Shown here: positions 20,490 through 28,819 of the stretch, one piece after another
How positions within the stretch are numbered: position 1 is the first letter of the stretch
How the letters are laid out: each line of letters opens with the position of its first letter
Source of the DNA: Candidatus Kutchimonas denitrificans
GTDB lineage: Bacteria; Gemmatimonadota; Gemmatimonadetes; Palauibacterales; KS3-K002
Reading direction: 5' to 3'
DNA: 64,000 bases
Assembly (NCBI GenBank): GCA_011774835.1
Contig: JAACAK010000113.1
Location: 69,029 to 133,028 of the forward strand
The notes under the pieces: model-generated
Seen by the model: only the letters and a program-made list of their open reading frames with translations
Databases searched by the model: none
Told to the model about the DNA's origin: nothing
Program-made: the position numbers and the translations under genes

Positions 20490-21293
20490 CTACCTCACCT
20501 CGCCGTCGAGATTGGCGTAGTAGGCCTTGGGCTCCGTGTTCAGGTGCGGCTTGAGCACCTGGACTTCGTTGAATCGCATGAAGCGGGCTAGCGGCGTGGC
20601 CCGGCGCTCGACTTCGCCGAAGATGCGGGCGCCGGTCGGACAGACCTCGACGCAGGCCGGCACCAATCCCTCGACGATGCGGTGGTAGCAGAACGTGCAC
20701 TTCGCCGCGACGTGCTTTTCCGGGTCCAGCCAGCGGGCGCCGTACGGACAGGCCTGGATGCAGTAGCGGCAGCCGATGCAGTACTCGTCGTCGACCAGCA
20801 CCACGCCGTCCTCGGTCTTGAAGGTGGCGCCGACCGGGCAGACCTGAACGCAGGGCGGGTTGGCGCAGTGGTTGCACAGCTTCGGCACGAAGAAGCTTCT
20901 GCGTATGTCGCCCTCGGCCGTAGTCGGAGGAAATCCCTCCATGCCGCCGTTGGGACTGTCGACCTCGACCTCGCCGTCGGTTCGAATCAGGTAACGCTCG
21001 ACCCAGGTGTTGAAGAAGTAGGGCTCGTCGGGTACGTCGTTCTCGGTCCCGCAGGCGACCACGCACTGACCGCAGCCGATGCACTTGTCGACGTCGATGC
21101 CCATGGCGTAGAAGTGCTCGCTGGGGTCGTAGTCGTCGCCCTCGGACTCCTGCGCATTCAGCAGCGGCACGCGGACGACACCCAGGATGATCGGCGCCAG
21201 AAGGCTGCAAGCCTTGAGAAACTCGCGGCGGTCGACCTCTTGCGTCGGTCGGGTCGATTCTTCTCGCGCCGGGTCGCGCTCGCTCGGGTTCAT
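20490..21293 (-). CDS. Ferredoxin-like Fe-S subunit with four [4Fe-4S] motifs (NrfC/PsrB-like)
   Basis: CIGCGQCVVAC, CNHCANPPCVQVCPVGA, CIGCRYCIQACPYGA and CTFC...CVEVCPTGAR; N-terminal RREFLK Tat-like motif. ATG at 21293 chosen. Confidence 0.9.
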   Translation of the reverse strand: MNPSERDPAREESTRPTQEVDRREFLKACSLLAPIILGVVRVPLLNAQESEGDDYDPSEHFYAMGIDVDKCIGCGQCVVACGTENDVPDEPYFFNTWVERYLIRTDGEVEVDSPNGGMEGFPPTTAEGDIRRSFFVPKLCNHCANPPCVQVCPVGATFKTEDGVVLVDDEYCIGCRYCIQACPYGARWLDPEKHVAAKCTFCYHRIVEGLVPACVEVCPTGARIFGEVERRATPLARFMRFNEVQVLKPHLNTEPKAYYANLDGEVR

Positions 21294-22051
21294 GGGGTCT
21301 CCGGGTAGTGTGGGTAGTGACACTGCCAGCACACGTAGCGCGGGTTGTGCAGGCGCAGGTTTATCCTCGGAATGTGCGGCGGGCTGTCGGCATCCCGGGC
21401 ATGACATCCGCCGCAGAAGCTTCGCTCGGTCGGCTTCGTCGGACGGACCAGACGCGGCGTGACCTTGTGCTCCTCGGGCGCCTCGTGACACGTCGTGCAC
21501 TCCAGCCCCGCGTGATGCGAAACCGCCTTCTGGCGAGCGATCTGACCGTGGCAGGCGCTGCACTGGCCGGGGATGACCGGCGGCTCGGGCGCGTGCGGGT
21601 CGTGACAGTTCGAGCAGAAGGACATGGGATTGTGCCGCACCGGATCGATCTGCGGGAAGCCGGTGGGTCGCGAGGGCGAGTACTCATGACACCGCAGGCA
21701 GAACTCTCGCTCGCTGGGAATCGATGGCTTTATCTGAGCCGGATCGGATACGTGCGTCGCCGCCGGGCCGTGACAGGATTCGCAGCCAACCCCCTTATGG
21801 TTGCCCGCCAGCCGTTTCTGCATGATCTGGAAGTGGCAGAGCTGGCATGCCTGCTGACCGGCGTACTTCTTCTCGTGGGCGACGATCGTGTCGAGCGCCG
21901 CGGCCCGATAATGTCCGAGTTGCCCGAACGTGTCCGGAACCAGAAAGTACCGCGCCACGAGAAGTCCGATGATGGCGACGGCGAAGACAGCCACCAGTCG
22001 GGGGACTTGCTGGGGCACGCGGGTGCCCCGGAACGGATCGAATTTCGCCAT
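21290..22051 (-). CDS. Octaheme c-type cytochrome, N-terminally anchored
   Basis: Eight CXXCH motifs (CQLCH, CESCH, CLRCH, CSNCH, CSACH, CTTCH, CGGCH, CWQCH); N-terminal TM; overlaps Fe-S gene by 4 nt. Confidence 0.9.
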   Translation of the reverse strand: MAKFDPFRGTRVPQQVPRLVAVFAVAIIGLLVARYFLVPDTFGQLGHYRAAALDTIVAHEKKYAGQQACQLCHFQIMQKRLAGNHKGVGCESCHGPAATHVSDPAQIKPSIPSEREFCLRCHEYSPSRPTGFPQIDPVRHNPMSFCSNCHDPHAPEPPVIPGQCSACHGQIARQKAVSHHAGLECTTCHEAPEEHKVTPRLVRPTKPTERSFCGGCHARDADSPPHIPRINLRLHNPRYVCWQCHYPHYPETP

Positions 22052-22325
22052 CGGCGTGACCGGTCTGTGGTGGAACGGCGTCCGCCGGAGGCGGACGCTT
22101 CGACCAGGGTCAGCGGGGCAAGAAGGATGCCATGCGACTCAATCGTATCGCCTTGCTGGGCTTCGAGTTACAGCGTCGGCAGCGTTCGATCGATCGCGCA
22201 GCGATACTCGGCTCGGCGAGTTTCCCCGTTTTGTAGCGAAATGTCCCCGGCATCAGGTCGAGCCCGGGTCCCTGGTCGGAACGATTCTCAGAACTCCCAA
22301 AAAGAGCGAGGGATGGCGGACCGGA

Positions 22326-24347
22326 CTACTCGCCCAGCGCGGGGATGTCCCGATGGCAGAGAACGCAGTTCGCCGGTGCGTTGTGCTCCACCATGTCGGC
22401 GTGGCAAACCAGACAAACCTCCCGGGTCCAGTTCTCGATCCAGGCCGCCCGATCCTGGTGGCAGATGGTGCACCCGTTGTGAGCCATCGGCGGGTGTTTG
22501 TCTCTCACGCCGCCGCGATGGCACGAGAGGCAGGAGTTGTCGGGCTGGTGGTGCAGCGTGTGACACATCTGGCAGCGGTCGGCGCTGACGCTCATGTCGG
22601 GCGACGAGTGGCAGAGTGAACAGTCGAGGCCCGCCTCGCGATGCGGGGTGTGGGGGAAGTCGGCCATGGCGGTGGCCACCGGCCGTGCCGGCGCGCCGGC
22701 GGGTCCCTCGTGACAGGCCGAGCAGTCGGCCTCCGCCGAGCGGTGGTGGCACGCGGTGCAGCTTGCGGTGCCGGTCAGAGTGGTTTCGCCGTGCTGGTCG
22801 AGCGGCGTGTGGCACGCGGTGCACTCGAGCCCGGCGCCCTGGACGTGGGGTGCGTGGTCGAACGAGACGCCGGCGAAGCGTCCCGCCTGGTCGCTGATCC
22901 CCACATGGCACTGCAGACAGACGTTGCGACCCACCGGCGGCCCCAGCGCCACCGCGGGGATGTCGTACGGGAGCTGTCCGGTCTGGACCGCGTCGCGGAC
23001 CAGCTCGAGCGAGGTGCGCAGCAGCTGGTCGGCGTAGGCGATGTTATGAGCACCCTTCCCGCGCTGAACGAAGTCGACGTTCTCGGCGGCGAGCCGGAGG
23101 AGACTGTCGGCGGTGGCGCGACCCGCGACCGGGGCGGAGCCGAGGGTGGCACGGGCCGAGCTGACAACCTGGTCCACCTGCTCTACCTTGCGCTCGATCT
23201 CTCGCTGCCAGGCTGGGAGGATGTTGGCGTAGCGAATTCCGTGACACGACATGCAGGTCGCCTCGCCCGCCTTCATGACCTCCTCGTGTCCGGGGATCTG
23301 TGTCGGGATGGCGTGACAACTCTGGCAGGAGACTCGAGCGAGGAACATGGAGCTCGGCATGTTCTCGGTGCCGTGGCCGCCCATCCCCGAGTACATCTGC
23401 CGCTGCTCATCGTGGACGCGCTGGTGACAGGCGGCGCAGTCCAGCTCGAACGTCTCGGCCAGTGAAACGACGCGATGCAGGATCGGAGTATGGCACTGGG
23501 TGCATTCGACGTTGTGCTCGGCGATGTGCACCCGGTGCACGAAGGTGGTGTTCTCGAATTGGTCGATCCGCTCCGGCTCGTTGTGGCAATTGAAACAACG
23601 TCGCTGTCCCGCCTCGCCCGTACCGCTGGTGACCGATTCGTGGCATCCCACGCACGATACCAGGTTCTCCACGTATTGCGGATGATCGACCACGAAGCCG
23701 GCCGGCGAGCGGAAGCGCGGCGGCGACTTGTGGCAGCCGACGCAGCCGGCGAGCGGCTGGCCGGGGGGCCGGTCCTTGAAGTGGCACAGGTAGCAGGTGA
23801 CCGCGGTGACACGCAGGTGCGCAGCACCGATTGACACCCCTTGGAAGACAAGGGACTCGCTTCCCTGTACGATCTGGGAGTGACAGCTGGTGCAGCGGAG
23901 CCGCTTTCCGCGCCGCAGCTCTCCCAGATGCTGAGAGTGGTCGAAGCGAATGCCCTCGTAGTTGACCTGGCCTTCCAGCTCGCGTTCGGTGTGGCATCCG
24001 GAGCGCAGGCAGGCGGCGTCCTCGATCTCGGCCCACGGCTTCGTCCCGTAGGCGCCGGTGACGTATTTGACGACCTGGTTGGCGGCCTGGAGCTTGCCCA
24101 TCGCCTCGGCCTTGATCCCCGGCGCGTAGTGGCAGCTGATGCACTTCACGTCGTTGTGGGACGACGTTTTCCAGGAATCGTAGTAGGGCTGCATGATATG
24201 ACAGTTAGTACAGAAGCTTGGTTGAGCGCTGTACTCGATGAACCCTACCGTGGTGACGGCGAGCAGGATCACCGCCAGGATAGCGACCTGGATCGTGATC
24301 TTGATCGGGCGCGAGAAACGATCGAGGAAACCGGTCAGGCGCTGCAT
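22326..24347 (-). CDS. Large multiheme c-type cytochrome with NapC/NirT-like N-terminus
   Basis: 21 CXXCH motifs plus one CX4CH (CLRSGCH); N-terminal TM followed by CTNCH...CISCH as in NapC/NirT. Confidence 0.92.
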   Translation of the reverse strand: MQRLTGFLDRFSRPIKITIQVAILAVILLAVTTVGFIEYSAQPSFCTNCHIMQPYYDSWKTSSHNDVKCISCHYAPGIKAEAMGKLQAANQVVKYVTGAYGTKPWAEIEDAACLRSGCHTERELEGQVNYEGIRFDHSQHLGELRRGKRLRCTSCHSQIVQGSESLVFQGVSIGAAHLRVTAVTCYLCHFKDRPPGQPLAGCVGCHKSPPRFRSPAGFVVDHPQYVENLVSCVGCHESVTSGTGEAGQRRCFNCHNEPERIDQFENTTFVHRVHIAEHNVECTQCHTPILHRVVSLAETFELDCAACHQRVHDEQRQMYSGMGGHGTENMPSSMFLARVSCQSCHAIPTQIPGHEEVMKAGEATCMSCHGIRYANILPAWQREIERKVEQVDQVVSSARATLGSAPVAGRATADSLLRLAAENVDFVQRGKGAHNIAYADQLLRTSLELVRDAVQTGQLPYDIPAVALGPPVGRNVCLQCHVGISDQAGRFAGVSFDHAPHVQGAGLECTACHTPLDQHGETTLTGTASCTACHHRSAEADCSACHEGPAGAPARPVATAMADFPHTPHREAGLDCSLCHSSPDMSVSADRCQMCHTLHHQPDNSCLSCHRGGVRDKHPPMAHNGCTICHQDRAAWIENWTREVCLVCHADMVEHNAPANCVLCHRDIPALGE

Positions 24348-24351
24348 GCCG

Positions 24352-25614
24352 CTACTGCCCCTCTGCCGTGGCGGACCTCTCGGACCCGCGCAGCTTGAAC
24401 CAGGCGAGCACGCCGGCGGAGAGAGCCAGGAACCAGACGGGCACGAGGATCAGCCTGTGCTCCCAGCGGTGCTCGGCCGCGACCTCGGCGGAGGAGCGAA
24501 TGTCGAGCGAGATCGAGGCGACCTCGCGCCGCAGGTCGTCGAGCGCGGTCAGGTCCAGGCTGTGCTGGGTCTGCGAGACCTGCATGAAGGCGGTCAGGGC
24601 GCTCTGGTATCGGAGACGCGCGTCGGACACGTCACGGCCGGCGCTTACGAGCTCGTCGATCGCTTCGGCGGCGCTGCGCAGTTCCTCGGCGGCGCGGGTG
24701 GCCTTCTCCTCGATCTCGATTCCGATGCCAGCGGCCTCGCTGCCCGCCTCGTGGCACTCGGTGCAGGTCTCGGCGATGCGGTCCGGGGGGATGACCTCGG
24801 TTCCATGGTTCGAGTGACAGGCCGTGCAGCCGGACAGCTTGGCGGCGCGGGCAGCGGTGCCGTGGGGGCCGACGTCGAACGCTTCGCGCACCCGCACGTG
24901 GCACTGGCCGCAGACGTTGGCGATCTGGGCGACCGCGGGCGGCAACGCGGAATGTGATCCGTGACAGCCGACGCAGGTCGGTGCGGCGAAGTTGTGCTTT
25001 TCGTAAAGGGCCACGCCGTGCGCGCTCGATCGGTAGGTGTCGAACTGGTCGGTGGGCAGACCATAACCCGCCATGAGCGACTCGTCCTCGTGACAGGTGG
25101 CGCAGGTGCCCGCGATGTTGGTCGGGTAGACGTTGCTGCGAGCGTCGGTCGGCCGCAGGATCGTATGCGCGTCGTGGCAGTCGGTGCAGGTGGGCGCGTT
25201 CAGGTCGCCGCGATCGAGGAGCAGCATGCCATGCCGGCTCGTCCGATATTCGGCCAGCTCGCCGGCCGGCAGCCCGTACTGGCGCATCTGGTCGGGATCG
25301 GCATGGCAGTCGGTGCAAAGCTCGACCGTCTGCAGCTTGTCGGGCGAGCCGATGTAGTCGACTGCCCTGTGGGCGCTCTCCACCTCGAAGCCCCGCGGGT
25401 CACCGCCGTGGCAATCCTCGCAATGGATGCCGCGATCGGAATGGACACCGAGCCGGAAGGCGCGGCGCTTGTCGATGTGGCAGACGACGCAGCTGTAGTC
25501 CCGCTCGATCTCTAACTCACGCTGCTGCGCGTCGGTGGTCTGCGCCGTTACCCACCGGGGGTTGGCGCCGGCCATCAGCAGCAGGCCGGGGATCAGGGTC
25601 AACTTGAAGTTCAA
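24352..25614 (-). CDS. Nine-heme c-type cytochrome, paralog of the 16312 gene (module B)
   Basis: Nine CXXCH motifs and C-terminal TM; aligns with the 16312 product (YRTSxHG, APTCxxCHGxH, NVCGQCH). TTG start at 25614 overlaps the upstream stop (TTGA). Confidence 0.85.
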   Translation of the reverse strand: MNFKLTLIPGLLLMAGANPRWVTAQTTDAQQRELEIERDYSCVVCHIDKRRAFRLGVHSDRGIHCEDCHGGDPRGFEVESAHRAVDYIGSPDKLQTVELCTDCHADPDQMRQYGLPAGELAEYRTSRHGMLLLDRGDLNAPTCTDCHDAHTILRPTDARSNVYPTNIAGTCATCHEDESLMAGYGLPTDQFDTYRSSAHGVALYEKHNFAAPTCVGCHGSHSALPPAVAQIANVCGQCHVRVREAFDVGPHGTAARAAKLSGCTACHSNHGTEVIPPDRIAETCTECHEAGSEAAGIGIEIEEKATRAAEELRSAAEAIDELVSAGRDVSDARLRYQSALTAFMQVSQTQHSLDLTALDDLRREVASISLDIRSSAEVAAEHRWEHRLILVPVWFLALSAGVLAWFKLRGSERSATAEGQ

Positions 25615-26870
25615 GGCCCGCCCTCTCCTTCGTCGCCTTGCGGCGCGTCCTCGGTTTCCGGTGGGGCGGCCGGTCCCGGCTCCTCTGTGACCGACTCGAT
25701 CCCGCTCCCGGGGCGCAGCTGAGTGCCGGGTGGAAGCGACCGCAGTTGTCTCCCCGCCAGCCAGGCGATCAGGAATCCGCCGAAGAAGACGACGCCGAGG
25801 ATCAGGATCACCGGCCGGCGTTTTAGGCGCCGCTCCGGCCGTCGATCGAAGAGCGGCAGCAGCGCCATGCTGAGTCCCAACACTGTGAAGATCGTGAATC
25901 CCCATACCCCCAGATATCGGATTAGTGCCAGGGATACGTCGACCACGATCCAGGTCGAGACCAGCTCCTCGGGCAGCATGAACGGGTCGGCCCGGTCGCC
26001 GGTGGGGCGCGGGAAGAGCGCCGCCAGGCTGATCGCCACGGCGAGCACGAGCACGCCGACGATGAACGATCGCAGCAGGTGGGTGGGGTAGAACCGGACC
26101 CCGTCACCGGCCGTGGGAGGGCCGTCGGTGGGCGGTGCGATCCCGTGCCGGCGCACCAGGGAGAAGTGGAACAGCAGCAGGGCCAGCGCCATCCACGGAA
26201 GTATGATCACGTGCACCGCGAAAAACCGGCTCAAGGTGGCGCCGGAGACGTTGACGTCGCCGCGCAGCACGTCGGCAACGATGGCGAGAATCGGGATCCG
26301 CGACACCACGTCGAGCACTTCGGTCACGGTCCAGTAAGCCCACTGGTCCCAGGGGAGCAGGTAACCCGTTGCGCCGAAAGCGAGTACGACCAGGAGCAGC
26401 AGCAAACCGACAAGCCAGTTGGTCTCGCGGGGGGGCTTGTAAGTACCGGTGAAGAAGACCCGGGCCATGTGCGCGAGGAGCGCCACGACGATCAGGTTCG
26501 CCGACCAGACGTGGAGGTCACGAACCAGCCAGCCCATCGGCACGTCGGTAACGATGTACTGGATGCTCGGGTAGGCCTCCTGGACCGAAGGCCGGTAATA
26601 GAAGGACAGCAGGACCCCGGTGACGATCAGGACGATGAAGAGCAGGTAGGTGATGCCCCCCAGCGCGTGGCGCCAGCCCACGTACGACGGCAACCGCCGG
26701 GCCAGAGACTTCCGCAGCGACTGGTCGATCGGCAGGCGGCGATCGATCGGTCCGTAGATGAGTCCGAGGAACCGGGCGATGCCCAGCAGCCCGGGGTCGG
26801 TGCTGGCTTTGATGTCTTCCCAGAGCTGGGTCAACCAGCTGAATCGCGGCTTCTTCCTGGAGTCTCTCAC
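25611..26870 (-). CDS. Cytochrome b-like subunit lacking PEWY (module B)
   Basis: Heme-b His pairs at spacings 14 and 15 retained, GYLLPW retained; PEWY position is TWIV in a gapless alignment anchored on ADPF and KYL/RYL. Confidence 0.92.
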   Translation of the reverse strand: MRDSRKKPRFSWLTQLWEDIKASTDPGLLGIARFLGLIYGPIDRRLPIDQSLRKSLARRLPSYVGWRHALGGITYLLFIVLIVTGVLLSFYYRPSVQEAYPSIQYIVTDVPMGWLVRDLHVWSANLIVVALLAHMARVFFTGTYKPPRETNWLVGLLLLLVVLAFGATGYLLPWDQWAYWTVTEVLDVVSRIPILAIVADVLRGDVNVSGATLSRFFAVHVIILPWMALALLLFHFSLVRRHGIAPPTDGPPTAGDGVRFYPTHLLRSFIVGVLVLAVAISLAALFPRPTGDRADPFMLPEELVSTWIVVDVSLALIRYLGVWGFTIFTVLGLSMALLPLFDRRPERRLKRRPVILILGVVFFGGFLIAWLAGRQLRSLPPGTQLRPGSGIESVTEEPGPAAPPETEDAPQGDEGEGGP

Positions 26871-27319
26871 CTTACCTCATCCGATACGTAGACGACCCCA
26901 TTGCGCACCGAGACCGCGTAGCGGGTGAGTGATTGGGTCGACAGGCCGGCCACGACATCGCCGCGCAAATCGTACTCCGCGTAGCCGCAGGGCGAAAAGA
27001 CCCGCAGGCTCTCCTGGTCCCACTGCAGCAGGCAGCCGTCGACGGGCGACACACCTTCCAAGGCGAAGTAGCGCGTCGAGTCCGGCCGGATCACCAGAAT
27101 GATCCGTTCGCCCCAGGAGCGGTTGCGGGTCGCACCCACCGGAAAATTGGACTCGCGCTCTACCCGGATCACCGGCTGCAACTCCGGGATGGCGAGGCGC
27201 TCGGAAGGGGCGACATACAGCGCGGCCGCCAGCGCCGTCAGGGTGATGATCAGAAGAAGCACGCCGCCGAGCAGAAGCTCGGTGAACCCCGGCCGCCTGG
27301 TCGTTCGCTCTCTCACCAT
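26867..27319 (-). CDS. Degenerate Rieske-fold protein without [2Fe-2S] ligands (module B)
   Basis: Gapless alignment with the module A Rieske: CTHLGC to SPVDGC, CACH to SPCG; N-terminal TM; sits upstream of and overlaps cytochrome b by 4 nt, the usual Rieske position. Confidence 0.82.
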   Translation of the reverse strand: MVRERTTRRPGFTELLLGGVLLLIITLTALAAALYVAPSERLAIPELQPVIRVERESNFPVGATRNRSWGERIILVIRPDSTRYFALEGVSPVDGCLLQWDQESLRVFSPCGYAEYDLRGDVVAGLSTQSLTRYAVSVRNGVVYVSDEVR

Positions 27320-27611
27320 CGGGCTGACGCGCCTGCCGCTGTCCGTGACGATACCCCGGATTCGTTCGCGCGAGTCGGGTTTGGGCTATGGGCACGAACC
27401 GACGTGTGGGCTCGTCGCCCCACGGTCGGGTTGGGGATGTTGGTCGCTACATAAGTAGCGTGGGGGCGGTCCGGCGCAACCCCTCGCGACGCCGCCCTCC
27501 CTGGCCCCCGGGCCCCCGTCCCCCGGCCCTGCAGCTCGCCGGCGCCGTGCGGACCGGTACGCTCCGCGTTGTTGTCACCCCTCCCCGACATTTCGTATCT
27601 TGTCGTTGGTC

Positions 27612-28040
27612 ATGAGACTCCGATATCTGGTCCTCGCCTCCGCGCTGGTCCTCGGCTCGAGCGCCTGCGACGACACCAGCTCTTCCGGCGTGGTGGTCGG
27701 CCCTCTGGTCGGTCCCCGGGTCGTCGAGTCGCAGCTGGCGATGGATGTCATCGACGGCGCCCCCGCCGGGATCACGGACATCTTCGCGCCGGGTGATTTC
27801 GTCAACCTCTGGATACACTGGGCGGAGCTCGATCCTCCGCACGTGGTCGATGTGATCTGGTTCGACCCGTCCGATCAGAGCTTCGAGACAACGCTCGACC
27901 TGACGGAGGACGTTTCGGAGCAGGTGACCGTATTCACCCTGGAGCTGGGCGATTTCGCGCCGACCGGCCGCTGGGAGGTGGAGATCTTCATCGACGGCGA
28001 GTTCATGCGCAGTCACCTCTTCCTGGTTCTCAGTCCGTAG
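27612..28040 (+). CDS. Hypothetical lipoprotein
   Basis: Signal peptide with lipobox-like LGSSAC; no family recognised. Confidence 0.7.
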   Translation: MRLRYLVLASALVLGSSACDDTSSSGVVVGPLVGPRVVESQLAMDVIDGAPAGITDIFAPGDFVNLWIHWAELDPPHVVDVIWFDPSDQSFETTLDLTEDVSEQVTVFTLELGDFAPTGRWEVEIFIDGEFMRSHLFLVLSP

Positions 28041-28153
28041 ACGCCGCCGCGTTCTGCCGGCTGGAGCGCAGTGATTGACAGGAAGCGCGCTCCGCCGAAA
28101 TAATACGAATGAGGCACGCTGGCGCCGCCTGCCGCTAACTCACTCGGTATCGT

Positions 28154-28426
28154 ATGACGGTCACTCACTGGCTCGGCGTATCGACTTTCATCCTGCTGGC
28201 CCTGCTCATCGCGGCGGGCATGGTGCAGGTGGCACGCCGTCGCCGGCGGAAAGTTCCGCCTGAGACCGGTTGGCTCACCGATGACATGGTGCGCGAGATC
28301 ATCGAGGAGGGCGAGCTGAGCGGCCGCTACGTGCCCGAGGAAGCACTCGACCTGGAGGAGATCGCCCGAGAAGAGGAGCGGTTCTGGTCCGAGACCTGGG
28401 ACGAGACCGAGCCCTACTGGGAGTAG
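28154..28426 (+). CDS. Small membrane protein with acidic cytoplasmic tail
   Basis: One N-terminal TM, then charged tail; ORF of 90 aa. Confidence 0.6.
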   Translation: MTVTHWLGVSTFILLALLIAAGMVQVARRRRRKVPPETGWLTDDMVREIIEEGELSGRYVPEEALDLEEIAREEERFWSETWDETEPYWE

Positions 28427-28436
28427 GGCGCCGGTC

Positions 28437-28658
28437 TCACTCGGCCAGCAACTCGAACAGTTCGTCCTCCTCGGGGAAACGGCCTCTCTTCAGCTTGGAG
28501 AAAACCAGGTCCCCTTCGCGGCGAACTTCGAAGGCGCCGCCGCTGCTCTCGACCAGTTCGACATCGATGGGGTCGAATCGCGTTCGCAAGGCGTCCGCCA
28601 ACCTGGCGGCGTGTGGCTCGTAGTTTCAAACGACGCAGTACTCGATACTTACGTGCAT
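28437..28658 (-). CDS. Rdx/SelW-like selenoprotein, CxxU motif with in-frame UGA (codon 11)
   Basis: MHVSIEYCVVUNYEPHAARLADALRTRFDPIDVELVESSGGAFEVRREGDLVFSKLKRGRFPEEDELFELLAE; UGA at 28626-28628; RBS AAGGGG upstream; SECIS-like hairpin downstream. Confidence 0.87.
28595..28609 (-). promoter_or_regulatory. Putative bacterial SECIS hairpin
   Basis: RNA-sense CCGCCA-GGU-UGGCGG, perfect 6-bp stem with GGU in the loop, beginning 17 nt after the UGA. Confidence 0.65.
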
Positions 28659-28819
28659 CGGCTTTCCCCTTCCATCTGTGCGAGCCTCAGCCCGGTATGT
28701 TGACCGTCCGCGTGGGCGCCTCTAATTTGTGCCGCGCTTCTCCTATGTCGCAAGCCGGGTCAGCCCATCGCACCGATCGGGGAGCGGCCCGGGCCGAACC
28801 GGGAGCACGGTAGCCCAAC

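Noticed and set aside
22078-22098. Perfect 9-bp hairpin GCGTCCGCC-GGA-GGCGGACGC between two cytochrome genes
   Set aside because: Likely an ordinary intergenic hairpin or weak terminator; no U-tract and no further context
21308-22588. 426-aa plus-strand ORF across the octaheme gene
   Set aside because: Antisense to eight CXXCH motifs; no recognisable domain
23990-24030. CLRSGCH in the 22-heme protein as a sequencing error
   Set aside because: CX4CH heme sites are known in some multiheme cytochromes; the frame is intact around it
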